Assembly: GCA_046154695.1 (NCBI GenBank)
Contig: JBJXFI010000352.1
Coordinates: 1 to 8,085, forward strand
Length of the DNA: 8,085 nucleotides
Direction: 5' to 3'
Source: DALYLB01 sp046154695
Lineage (GTDB): Bacteria; Acidobacteriota; Blastocatellia; RBC074
The position numbers and the translations under genes are program-made. Below, piece after piece: positions 1 through 6,006 of the stretch (positions are counted from its first letter, which is position 1; every line of letters starts with the position of its first letter). The notes under the pieces are model-generated. The model was given only the letters and a program-made list of their open reading frames with translations. It made no database searches and was not told the DNA's origin.

Positions 1-74
1 CGTCCACGAAGTCACACGAAGGAACACGAGGGTGTTCTCACTCCTTCGTGTTCCTTCGTGTGACTTCGTGGACG
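1..74. repeat. Long inverted repeat (32-bp arms) built of CACGAAG decamer units
   Basis: Bases 1-32 and 43-74 are reverse complements with one mismatch (base 30; G:U-compatible in RNA), around a 10-base loop at 33-42. Each arm contains three CACGAA(G) units starting at 5, 15 and 25, an exact 10-base period; the third unit in the left arm is degenerate. The element begins 11 bases past the stop of the glycosylasparaginase gene and could act as a 3' stem-loop or transcription stop for it. A U-tract cannot be judged because the window ends here. The same architecture recurs at 3902-3996 with CACGAAT units, which points to a dispersed palindromic repeat family rather than a gene-specific terminator. 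Confidence 0.9.
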
Positions 75-85
75 ATCTTTCATTT

Positions 86-1270
86 TCACTTCCGCTCGAA
101 CAGGGGGACGCAATCGACCAGTTTGGCCTCCTTGCCGTCGTGCACGGCGAACTGGCTGCGTCGTTCGCCCCCGCGCGCCGTCGGGCGGGCGCCCCAGAGC
201 GCGGCGGCCCCGTACTCCCCCTTCTTGTTCACGGCGTAAAAATTGATGTCGAACTTGCGCAGCTCCTGCTGGTCGTTGCCGTAGCGATGCGCGATCCGCT
301 TCATCGCGTCGAGGGCGGCCTCGGTGGGCGTCATGCCGCGGCGCATGTTCTCTACAATCGTGTGCCCGCCGTTGATGTAGATGCATTCCTCGCCGCGCCC
401 CGTGGAGCCGGCGGCGCCGACTTCATTGTCCACATAGAGCCCCGCGCCGATGATCGGCGAATCGCCCACGCGGCCGGGAATCTTCCAGGCCAGGCCGGAG
501 GTCGTCGTCACGCCCGAGATATCGCCCTTCGCGTCCACGGCCAGACAGTTGATGGTGCCGGTCGGGCGGTTGAAGAGGATCTCGTCGATCCACTCGTTGA
601 GCGCGATGTCTTCCGGCGAGAGGTCCGCGCGCGAGACCTTCTTGTCGGCGTCGCCCCCCGTCCGCACCGGGCTCGGCCCCCAGGCATCGGCCGGATTGAG
701 CCGCTCCTTCCATGCGAGCCACGCCTTGCGCGCTTCCTCGGTCAGCAGGTTCTCGCGCTTGAATCCCTGTTTGACCGCAAATTTCAGCGCGCCCTCGGCG
801 ACCAGCAGAATGTGATCGGTGCGCTCGAGAATGATCTTCGCGACCTTCGACGGGTTCTTGATGTCGTGCAGGTTGGCGACGGCGCCCGCGCGCCGGCTGG
901 GCCCGTGCATCACACAGGAATCGAGCTCGACGACGCACTCCTCGTTCGGCAATCCGCCGTAGCCGACCGAGCTGTCGTCCGGATCGTCCTCGACGATATT
1001 GACGCCCGCCACCACGGCCTCGAGCGTGTCGCCCCCGCTTTTCAGGATCCGCATCGCCCGCTCCACGCAGCTGACGCCGCCCGGCTCGACGCCGCGCTTC
1101 GGAACCGTCACCCCGTTCGCGCTCGCGATGACGATCGGACGCGCCTGCCCGAGCGCCGCCTGCTTCTCCGCCTGCGACTCCGCCAACACGTCCCGCACCA
1201 GTATCGGCGCGCTCAACCCCGCCGCCGTTCGCTTGATGAACTCCCTGCGTTTCAATTCCTGTTTTGCCAT
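86..1270 (-). CDS. Tat-exported N4-(beta-N-acetylglucosaminyl)-L-asparaginase (glycosylasparaginase, T2 Ntn hydrolase)
   Basis: This is a 394-residue protein. Glycosylasparaginases cleave the GlcNAc-Asn bond of N-linked glycan-asparagine; relatives remove beta-aspartyl groups or act as asparaginases. They autocleave before a Thr that becomes the N-terminal nucleophile. The N-terminus carries a twin-arginine signal (KRREFIKRTAAG, residues 7-18), so export of the folded enzyme to the periplasm or surface is likely. Family landmarks are SVGYGGLPNEE (101-111), VMHGPSRRAGAVA (120-132), the autocleavage region TGTINC with likely nucleophile Thr239, TTTSGLAWKIPGRVGDSP (255-272) and GAGLYVDNEVGAAGSTGRGEE (276-296), which bind substrate and form the oxyanion site. 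The usual Asp before the nucleophile is Gly238 here. The ATG is preceded by GGAGG five bases upstream, which fixes the start. A large hairpin lies just upstream of that ribosome binding site. The family call is firm; the natural substrate is not known. Confidence 0.93.
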   Translation of the reverse strand: MAKQELKRREFIKRTAAGLSAPILVRDVLAESQAEKQAALGQARPIVIASANGVTVPKRGVEPGGVSCVERAMRILKSGGDTLEAVVAGVNIVEDDPDDSSVGYGGLPNEECVVELDSCVMHGPSRRAGAVANLHDIKNPSKVAKIILERTDHILLVAEGALKFAVKQGFKRENLLTEEARKAWLAWKERLNPADAWGPSPVRTGGDADKKVSRADLSPEDIALNEWIDEILFNRPTGTINCLAVDAKGDISGVTTTSGLAWKIPGRVGDSPIIGAGLYVDNEVGAAGSTGRGEECIYINGGHTIVENMRRGMTPTEAALDAMKRIAHRYGNDQQELRKFDINFYAVNKKGEYGAAALWGARPTARGGERRSQFAVHDGKEAKLVDCVPLFERK

Positions 1271-1275
1271 GTGTG

Positions 1276-1280
1276 CCTCC
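1276..1280 (-). promoter_or_regulatory. Strong Shine-Dalgarno (GGAGG) of the glycosylasparaginase gene
   Basis: On the minus strand GGAGG is followed by CACAC and then the ATG at 1270. This confirms the start that includes the complete Tat motif. The foot of the hairpin at 1287-1363 lies six bases upstream. Confidence 0.8.
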
Positions 1281-1286
1281 GGGGAA

Positions 1287-1363
1287 AATGTTTGGAGTTC
1301 AGCCTTCCCGCGGTCCCGCTTTCGCCAACGAGCGGACCGCCGGAAGGCGGAACTCCAAACATT
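1287..1363. repeat. Imperfect long palindrome between the coiled-coil gene and the glycosylasparaginase gene
   Basis: The arms 1287-1319 and 1332-1363 pair with two mismatches and one bulged base around a 12-base loop. The outer 14 bases (AATGTTTGGAGTTC and its complement) pair perfectly. The right arm also contains its own small hairpin, CCGCC-GGAA-GGCGG (1337-1350). The sequence is unrelated to the CACGAA palindromes at 1-74 and 3902-3996, so it is a second repeat family. It lies 11 bases past the stop of the upstream gene and just before the ribosome binding site of the downstream gene. It could therefore stall or end transcription between the two, or stabilise the downstream mRNA. There is no U-tract beside it, so a classical intrinsic terminator is not supported. 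Confidence 0.85.
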
Positions 1364-1374
1364 GAAACCTATCT

Positions 1375-2067
1375 CTACTCGGGTCGCTTCGCGTCCTTGC
1401 CGGCTTGACTGCCTTCGAGCTCGCGCAGCAGCTCTTCCGCCTTCTGAATGCGGTTTTCCGTGTCCACGGAAAGTTTCTGATAGATGCTCAGCGATTGCGT
1501 CAGATCGGCGTCGAGCCTTCGCAGCCGCTCTTTTTCGGTCTGAACGGCGCGCATTCGGGTCTCGTGCTGCAGCCGCAACTGGCGGATCGTCTCATCGCGA
1601 TTGAAGGTCGGCAGATTGGCCACCTGCGCCTGCAGGCTCTCGCGGGTCAGCAGTTGATTCAGCGACTGCTCCTCGGAATCGATCACCGCCATGCGGTCGC
1701 GCACGGGCCGGAGTTCGCGCTCGTAATGATCGATCCGCATATCGACGCGGGTCATCTTCAGGGTGTCGAGCTGCGCCTGCTGGCGAATGTTCATCGCTCG
1801 CAGCTCCTGTGTCAATGTGCGCACCTCGCCGGTCAGCGTGAGCACGGCCTGGGTCAGGACATCGGCGGCCGAGGGCGGCGGCGCGGCGGTCGGGGAAGGC
1901 GGCGGACTCGCCTGCGGCGGCTCTTTGCCCTCCATATCGATGATATTCGGAAACTGCGGCGGGTTCTTCACCGGCCGCTTCGGCTTCTCGGGCTGCTGCG
2001 CCGCCGCGAAACAGGTCAGCGCCAGAAGCAGTCCACAGATCCACGGGAAAATTTGTCGTGCTTTCAT
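1375..2067 (-). CDS. Exported coiled-coil protein of unknown function
   Basis: This is a 230-residue protein. I chose the ATG at 2067 because GGAGG lies four bases before it; an in-frame ATG 18 bases further upstream (2085) lacks a ribosome binding site. Residues 1-23 form a typical Sec signal peptide: positive start MKAR, hydrophobic GLLLALTCFAAA, likely cleavage after Ala23. The Cys at 19 is not in a good lipobox. Residues about 24-70 are Pro-rich and low in complexity, with PPPSPTAAPPP, which suggests an extended linker. From about residue 80 to 222 the protein is highly charged and helical, with heptad-like Leu/Ile spacing, which suggests a long periplasmic coiled coil. No catalytic motif is visible and I do not recognise a named family. 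It sits between a membrane transferase and an exported hydrolase, each with its own start signals, so a structural or scaffolding role in the envelope is only a guess. Confidence 0.85.
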   Translation of the reverse strand: MKARQIFPWICGLLLALTCFAAAQQPEKPKRPVKNPPQFPNIIDMEGKEPPQASPPPSPTAAPPPSAADVLTQAVLTLTGEVRTLTQELRAMNIRQQAQLDTLKMTRVDMRIDHYERELRPVRDRMAVIDSEEQSLNQLLTRESLQAQVANLPTFNRDETIRQLRLQHETRMRAVQTEKERLRRLDADLTQSLSIYQKLSVDTENRIQKAEELLRELEGSQAGKDAKRPE

Positions 2068-2217
2068 ATTGCCTCCGAGATTCATCTTTTAACAGATCGG
2101 CGCGGTTCTGTCATTCATGCGGCCATGCGGCATGGAACGCGCGCATGGGCGCAAAGGCAGCCACGGGGGCCGCCCTTGCGCGCCCGACCAATGCCGGAAC
2201 GAAAAATGATGGTCTAT
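2068..2217 (-). other. Spacer with an imperfect GC-rich hairpin after the WecA-like gene
   Basis: These 150 bases carry an imperfect stem formed by 2147-2162 and 2168-2185 (GGGCGC and GGC blocks pairing, with a two-base bulge and mismatches). No run of T follows it on the minus strand, so it is at best a weak transcription stop. The block CCATG-CGG-CATGG (2123-2135) is a second small palindrome. GGAGG at 2072-2076 on the minus strand is the ribosome binding site of the coiled-coil gene. I found no convincing -35/-10 pair. Confidence 0.35.
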
Positions 2218-3816
2218 TTACACGCCTCTCGCGAATTTTCGCATCGGTTTTGGATTCGGCGACCAGGCCGCCTGTTGCAGAGGAAGGGAGGGTTCTCGAT
2301 CGCAGAGCCGCTCGATGGCGGCGATCAGATCGGCGCGCAGCGCGCCGCAGACCTGGGCCAGATTCGCGGCCAGGTCCTCGTTGGCAAGGGAATGGTAGAA
2401 GGTGATCGCGCCCAGGTTCATACGGGCGCAATCCGAAAGCGGGATGCGCAGCGACCAGAACTGGTCGGAGGCCGCCACGTCGCGGCAGGCCAGTCCTTCG
2501 CGATTCCAGCGCCAGAGCGCCGTCGTCGCGTCGGCCTGCGCCCGCCAGCCATCGACCGGGGCGCACATCCGGGCGATCACATCCGGATCGGAGACCTCCA
2601 GGCGCACGCCGTCGAAATCGCTCGACTCGAAGAGTGCCCTCAGCGCCGCGCTCAGTTCCGCGGGCGAGGCCGCCTGGCGCAGCGCGTCCCCGCTCCGGCG
2701 AATCCGCACGTTGACCGTCAGCACGCGCCGGCGGCGGCGCACCCCGTGCCTGATCTGATAGCCCAGCTCGCCGAATTCATCGTAGCGCAGGTGCTGCACC
2801 CCGAACACGATCCCGACCGCCAGAATCAGAAAGACCAGCCCGCCGAAGCTTCGCTGCGGATTGAGCATCATGATCCCGAAGAGCGAAAAGAGCGCGCAGA
2901 TCGCGTAAAGCACGATCACCGCCTGGCGCTGGTTCAAGCCGCGCTGCAGCAGCATGTGATGAATGTGACGCCGGTCGCTCTGAAAGATCGGCTCGCCGCT
3001 CACGAACCGGCGGACGATCGACAGCGCCACCTCCGCCACCGGCAGCCCGAACGTCACCAGCGGAATCGCGATCGCGATCAGCGTCGGGCTCTTTTGCGCG
3101 CCCGCCATCGACAGCGCCGCCGCCATAAAGCCCAGAAACAGGCTCCCCGAATCCCCCAGGAAGATCGTCGCCGGATTGAAATTGTACCGCAGGAACCCCA
3201 GCGTCCCGCCAAGCAGCACGATCGAGATCACGCTGACGTCCGCGTGCCCGGTCGCCATCGAGAAGATGAAGATCGAGAACATCGCGAACCCCGACGCCCC
3301 CGTCGCCAGCCCGTCGATCCCGTCGATCAGGTTGAACGCGTTCGTAATGCCCAGCACCCAGAGCGCCGTCAGCGGAAATCCCAGCAGGGACGGAAAGTCG
3401 AGCGAGCCGACGATCGGCGCCGAGATCACCTCGATCCGGAATCCGTTCGCGTACAGCATCGCCGTCGCCAGCAGCTCGAACCCGATCTTTGTCGAGGCCC
3501 GCATCCCGTTGAAATCGTCATAGATTCCGACCAGCAGCACCAGCGTCGCCGGGATGACCATCGCGAGGACCCGGCGATAATTCGACCCGACCCCCTGGCT
3601 CACCAGCGTGTTGAGCATCGGCAGCAGCGTCAGCCCGAGCAGCATCGAGAAATAGATCGCGACGCCGCCCAGGCGCGGAATGGGCGTCTTGTGAATCCGG
3701 CGCTTCTCGTCCGGCAGATCGACCGCGCCCCACGCGATCGCCCTCGACCGCACCACGCGCGTTAATAACAACGTCGAAATCAGGGAGGTTACAAAGAGGA
3801 CGAAATAGGTTCGCAT
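2218..3816 (-). CDS. Polyprenyl-phosphate sugar-1-phosphate transferase, MraY/WecA family, with C-terminal soluble domain
   Basis: This is a 532-residue membrane protein. The family transfers HexNAc-1-phosphate from a UDP-sugar to undecaprenyl phosphate on the inner face of the membrane, which starts synthesis of O-antigen, capsule or teichoic-type glycans. Visible motifs are DLPDEKRRIHKTPIPRLGG (33-51), the Asp pair in GIYDDFNGM (97-105; Asp100/101, Mg2+ binding), NAFNLIDGIDGL (159-170), FLGDSGSLFLGF (219-230) and the cytoplasmic HIHH loop (284-287) that favours the WecA/TagO branch over MraY. About ten or eleven hydrophobic helices fill residues 1-342. Typical WecA/TagO proteins end near residue 350. 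Here a soluble stretch of about 185 residues follows a basic RRRRR segment (360-364). The start is supported by MRTYFVLF entering the first helix; the Shine-Dalgarno (GAGAAG) is modest. A GT4 enzyme lies upstream on the same strand. The sugar used cannot be read from sequence. Confidence 0.93.
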   Translation of the reverse strand: MRTYFVLFVTSLISTLLLTRVVRSRAIAWGAVDLPDEKRRIHKTPIPRLGGVAIYFSMLLGLTLLPMLNTLVSQGVGSNYRRVLAMVIPATLVLLVGIYDDFNGMRASTKIGFELLATAMLYANGFRIEVISAPIVGSLDFPSLLGFPLTALWVLGITNAFNLIDGIDGLATGASGFAMFSIFIFSMATGHADVSVISIVLLGGTLGFLRYNFNPATIFLGDSGSLFLGFMAAALSMAGAQKSPTLIAIAIPLVTFGLPVAEVALSIVRRFVSGEPIFQSDRRHIHHMLLQRGLNQRQAVIVLYAICALFSLFGIMMLNPQRSFGGLVFLILAVGIVFGVQHLRYDEFGELGYQIRHGVRRRRRVLTVNVRIRRSGDALRQAASPAELSAALRALFESSDFDGVRLEVSDPDVIARMCAPVDGWRAQADATTALWRWNREGLACRDVAASDQFWSLRIPLSDCARMNLGAITFYHSLANEDLAANLAQVCGALRADLIAAIERLCDREPSLPLQQAAWSPNPKPMRKFARGV

Positions 3817-3901
3817 AACAGCTTCTCACGGGGGGCGATGATTCGCGTCATTCAATTGAGAACGCTATGAGCGGTATAGCTATAAAACTGGAAAAATCTT
3901 C
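3817..3901 (-). promoter_or_regulatory. AT-rich leader of the WecA-like gene; possible promoter
   Basis: Between the phased palindrome and the WecA-like start lies an AT-rich island with the perfect palindrome TATAGCTATA (3875-3884). It contains TATAGC and TATACC, either of which could serve as a -10 box on the minus strand, about 60 bases before the ATG. No good -35 box is visible at the right spacing. This supports separate initiation of the WecA-like gene only weakly. Confidence 0.3.
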
Positions 3902-3996
3902 GCCACGAATGAGCACGAATATTCACGAATTGAAGAGGCACGGCGACCTCGCGGCAATCCAATGCTCATTCGTGTTCATTCGTGCTCATTCGTGGC
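3902..3996. repeat. Second copy of the CACGAA decamer palindrome, 29-bp arms
   Basis: Bases 3902-3930 and 3968-3996 are reverse complements except for a three-base block (ATT against GAA), around a 37-base loop. Each arm holds three CACGAAT units at a 10-base period, the same design as the palindrome at 1-74, where the unit is CACGAAG. It lies between the GT4 stop (4030) and the WecA-like start (3816). On the minus strand the stem is followed after a few bases by ATTTTTCC, so it could also weaken read-through from the GT4 gene. Confidence 0.9.
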
Positions 3997-4029
3997 TCAA
4001 ATCTCTTCCTGATTAAAGAAAAGAACGGA

Positions 4030-5313
4030 TCAGATGCGCCTGTGGTCGGTGACCATCCGGTCGATTCGCTTGCCGGGCTCCCGCTCGGAGCGGCCCAGGC
4101 AGCGGGTGAACGTGGAAAGATATTGCGCGACGGCGTGCGGCCGGTCGAACCGGCGCTCGAAAAGCGCCCGCGCGCGGCGTCCGATGCCCGCGGGAATGGA
4201 CCGGTCGGCCGTCCACGCGCGAAGCGTCTCGGCCATCTCGGCCGAGGCCCCGCTCGCGACGGCGGCGCCGCAATCGTTCTCGACCACAAGCCGCGCGCTG
4301 CAGCTTTCGAGGTCGCCGACGAAAAGAATCGGCCGCCCCGCGGCCAGATTGCTGTAGGTCTTGCTCGGCACGCTGATCCCGGCCAGCCCGTCCGCCAGCG
4401 TCACCAGCAGCGCGTCGGCCGCGCCCAGCGACCGGCAGACATGCTCCCGCGGTTGATACGGCAATAGATGGATGTTCGATAACCGATGCTGCTCGACATA
4501 CCGCCGGATCTCGGCCGATTTCGCGCCCTCGCCGATAAAGACGAACGCGATGTCGTCCCGCGCCCGCAACTCGCCGGCGGCGTCCAGCACCGTCGAAAAC
4601 TCATTCACCCGGCCCAGATTCCCGCCGAAGAGCACGATGAACTTGTCGGCCAGCCGCTCCAGCCCGACCGCGCGCAGAAACTCGCCGCGCACGCCCTCCA
4701 TCGGCACGATCTCGCGCCCGTCCGCCCAGTTGTGAATCACGTCGATCCGCGGCGCGAGGTCCTCGCCCGCCTTCTCCGTCACCCGCCGCAGCATGCAATC
4801 GCCCAGCACGATGATCCGATCGGCCCGCCGCAGCATCAGCCGGTTCAACCGCTCCAGCGCCCGCGTGATCACGCCCCCCGCGGGCACCGCCCCCAGGGCC
4901 ACGGCCACGTCCGGATAGAGGTCCTCCAGCAGCGCGACAAACCGCATCCCCCGCATCCGCCCCGCCGCCATCGCCACCAGCCCGATCAGCGGCGGCGTCG
5001 TCAACGCCATCACGATCTCCTGCCGCGGCATCGTCATCAATCGAAAACAGGCCCCGAAATAGAACGTCGCATAATCCGCCAGCCGCCCCAGCACATGCCG
5101 CTTGCCGAAGCTCGTCGCCCACGCCCGCTCGATCCGCACGCCCTTGTGCCGCTCCCGCGCCGCGAACGCACCGCCGCCGTTATAGCCGCCCCGCGACGCC
5201 AGCGCCGTCACCTCGACGCCCCGCGCCGCCAGGTCCTCGGCCAGCGCCGTCATCAACTGGCTCGTCGCCGAATGATCCGGATAGAAAAATTGATTGAGTA
5301 TCGTGAGGCGCAT
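4030..5313 (-). CDS. GT4-family glycosyltransferase, WbuB-like
   Basis: This is a 427-residue cytoplasmic or membrane-associated enzyme with a GT-B fold. It is expected to transfer a sugar from a nucleotide-sugar donor to a lipid-linked glycan. The N-terminal Rossmann half opens with MRLTILNQFFYPDHSATSQL, the form typical of WbuB-type enzymes, followed by TTPPLIG (105-111) and LLEDLYPDVAVALG (128-141). The C-terminal donor-binding half shows FIVLFGGNLGRVNEF (225-239), IAFVFIGEGAKS (255-266), VPSKTYSNLAAGRPI (315-329) and VVENDCGAAV (343-352). The ATG at 5313 begins the conserved first strand. Upstream in-frame codons to a TTG at 5358 give a non-conserved tail, so I reject that start. The best Shine-Dalgarno (AGGGA) is about 12 bases away, which is long. 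It is next to a WecA-like transferase and downstream of an asparagine synthase gene, consistent with a surface polysaccharide locus. Acceptor and donor are unknown. Confidence 0.93.
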   Translation of the reverse strand: MRLTILNQFFYPDHSATSQLMTALAEDLAARGVEVTALASRGGYNGGGAFAARERHKGVRIERAWATSFGKRHVLGRLADYATFYFGACFRLMTMPRQEIVMALTTPPLIGLVAMAAGRMRGMRFVALLEDLYPDVAVALGAVPAGGVITRALERLNRLMLRRADRIIVLGDCMLRRVTEKAGEDLAPRIDVIHNWADGREIVPMEGVRGEFLRAVGLERLADKFIVLFGGNLGRVNEFSTVLDAAGELRARDDIAFVFIGEGAKSAEIRRYVEQHRLSNIHLLPYQPREHVCRSLGAADALLVTLADGLAGISVPSKTYSNLAAGRPILFVGDLESCSARLVVENDCGAAVASGASAEMAETLRAWTADRSIPAGIGRRARALFERRFDRPHAVAQYLSTFTRCLGRSEREPGKRIDRMVTDHRRI

Positions 5314-5332
5314 AAATACAGAGCTTCCCTTC

Positions 5333-5348
5333 AGACTCCTTCGAGTCT
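5333..5348 (-). promoter_or_regulatory. Small perfect hairpin in the GT4 leader
   Basis: On the minus strand AGACTC-GAAG-GAGTCT forms a six-base-pair stem with a four-base loop, ending about 20 bases before the GT4 start. It contains an AAGGAG sequence that would otherwise look like a ribosome binding site but is too far from the ATG. A role in translation control is possible but unproven. Confidence 0.35.
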
Positions 5349-5358
5349 TCGCGCGCAA

Positions 5359-5732
5359 TCGAGCTTTTGTTCTCAGGGGCTTTAAGGATTGGCGGCCTTG
5401 GATTTACTCGTGGTCGGACGTCATTCGCTGAGGGGGGAGATCTCGGCACGGATCCATCGATCGAATCGCTCCTGCGCGAAACTCTGTCTATGACGCCCAT
5501 TTTTTATGTTGCGCCGTCGAAATTGCAGGGGACGAACGTGGGGATCAAATGACTTTTTGGGTCTCAGGCACCAATTCAACGGGTCGGATTGTCTGTGACT
5601 TTTTGTCTTGACGCTTCGCAACGTGCCGGGGATGGGATCGTGAAGGTCTTTGCGTATTCCGTGAGGGGTCGTTCCGGGGCGCATTGTACATGCTTTCCCC
5701 TCGAGTTGGCATCAGAAAAATACGAATGTAGG
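5359..5732. other. Gene-poor spacer, no recognised gene
   Basis: Short open frames exist here but none has a convincing ribosome binding site or a recognisable product. Visible structure is limited to a 10-base direct repeat, TGACTTTTTG, at 5550-5559 and 5596-5605, and a lower-GC composition than the coding regions. The promoter of the GT4 gene probably lies in the left part, but I could not identify a good pair of boxes. Confidence 0.5.
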
Positions 5733-5753
5733 AAAAAAACCGACAGGCGGTTT
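5733..5753 (-). terminator. Intrinsic terminator (minus strand)
   Basis: Read on the minus strand, AAACCG-CCTGT-CGGTTT forms a six-base-pair stem with a five-base loop. It runs directly into a tract of seven T in total (5739-5733). The orientation fits the end of the small minus-strand unit that starts at the TATAAT near 6010. The stem is short but the U-tract is good. Confidence 0.6.
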
Positions 5754-5762
5754 ATGTTGGAA

Positions 5763-5804
5763 TCAAATTAGCACGCGGCGACCCACACGCTCCGTGAGCC
5801 TCAC
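5763..5804 (-). CDS. Possible 13-codon minigene with a strong ribosome binding site
   Basis: On the minus strand GGAGGAGGGG is followed by CATC and a GTG that opens a 13-codon frame (MRLTERVGRRVLI), ending ten bases before the intrinsic terminator at 5753-5733. The interrupted palindrome CGTGAG-C-CTCACG (5793-5805, plus-strand reading) overlaps its start. It may be a leader-type minigene, the end of a decayed gene or chance. It is listed because the signal order (Shine-Dalgarno, short frame, terminator) is coherent, but the call is weak. Confidence 0.2.
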   Translation of the reverse strand: MRLTERVGRRVLI

Positions 5805-5888
5805 GATGCCCCTCCTCCGTTTCAGGGACGATCTGGATGGCTGCGCGCGGCGGGCGGGGGTGGAGGAAAGCCAATTCCGTTATAAACC

Positions 5889-5978
5889 TCAATCAGCGGC
5901 AACCGGCATCCAGCGGCCCTCCTCGAACGCCATATACTCCGCCAGCCGATACGTGATTACGGGTTGTGTCGCTCCCAT
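5889..5978 (-). CDS. Small 29-residue protein or N-terminal remnant of a broken gene
   Basis: The frame reads MGATQPVITYRLAEYMAFEE followed by GRWMPVAAD and a TGA. GGGAGGG lies five bases before the ATG at 5978. A perfect TATAAT lies 29 bases before that ATG, so expression signals are good. The product looks like the first two secondary-structure elements of a larger domain rather than a finished peptide. A shift of one base at the end would continue as LIEVYNGIGFPPP. The pattern YRLAEYMAFEEG followed by LIEV and PPP loosely resembles the start of Uma2-type nuclease-fold proteins, and the first strand is also reminiscent of HicB-like antitoxins. Neither match is strong enough to name. I favour a truncated or frameshifted remnant next to the toxin-antitoxin cassette; a genuine small protein is the alternative. 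Confidence 0.4.
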   Translation of the reverse strand: MGATQPVITYRLAEYMAFEEGRWMPVAAD

Positions 5979-6006
5979 CATTCCCTCCCGGATAAAGATG
6001 GCCTGG

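Noticed and set aside
1..74. A CRISPR array or transposon end
   Set aside because: The units are only ten bases long without unique spacers, the arms are inverted, and no cas or transposase gene is present in the window.
32..1408. A 458-codon plus-strand frame
   Set aside because: It is antisense to the glycosylasparaginase gene, whose motifs, Tat signal and ribosome binding site are unambiguous.
1405..3765. A 786-codon open frame on the plus strand
   Set aside because: It lies antisense to the coiled-coil and WecA-like genes. Its translation is low in complexity, rich in Arg, His and Gln, and matches no family. It is open because the real genes use GC-rich codons on the other strand.
5314..5358. 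An N-terminal extension of the GT4 enzyme from a TTG
   Set aside because: The extra 15 residues are non-conserved in character, and the ATG at 5313 begins the typical first strand of the family.
4486..5385. A 299-codon plus-strand frame
   Set aside because: It is antisense to the GT4 gene and has an Arg/His/Pro-rich translation of no recognisable type.
5421..5684. An 87-codon minus-strand frame in the spacer
   Set aside because: No ribosome binding site, no recognisable product and irregular composition make a real gene unlikely.
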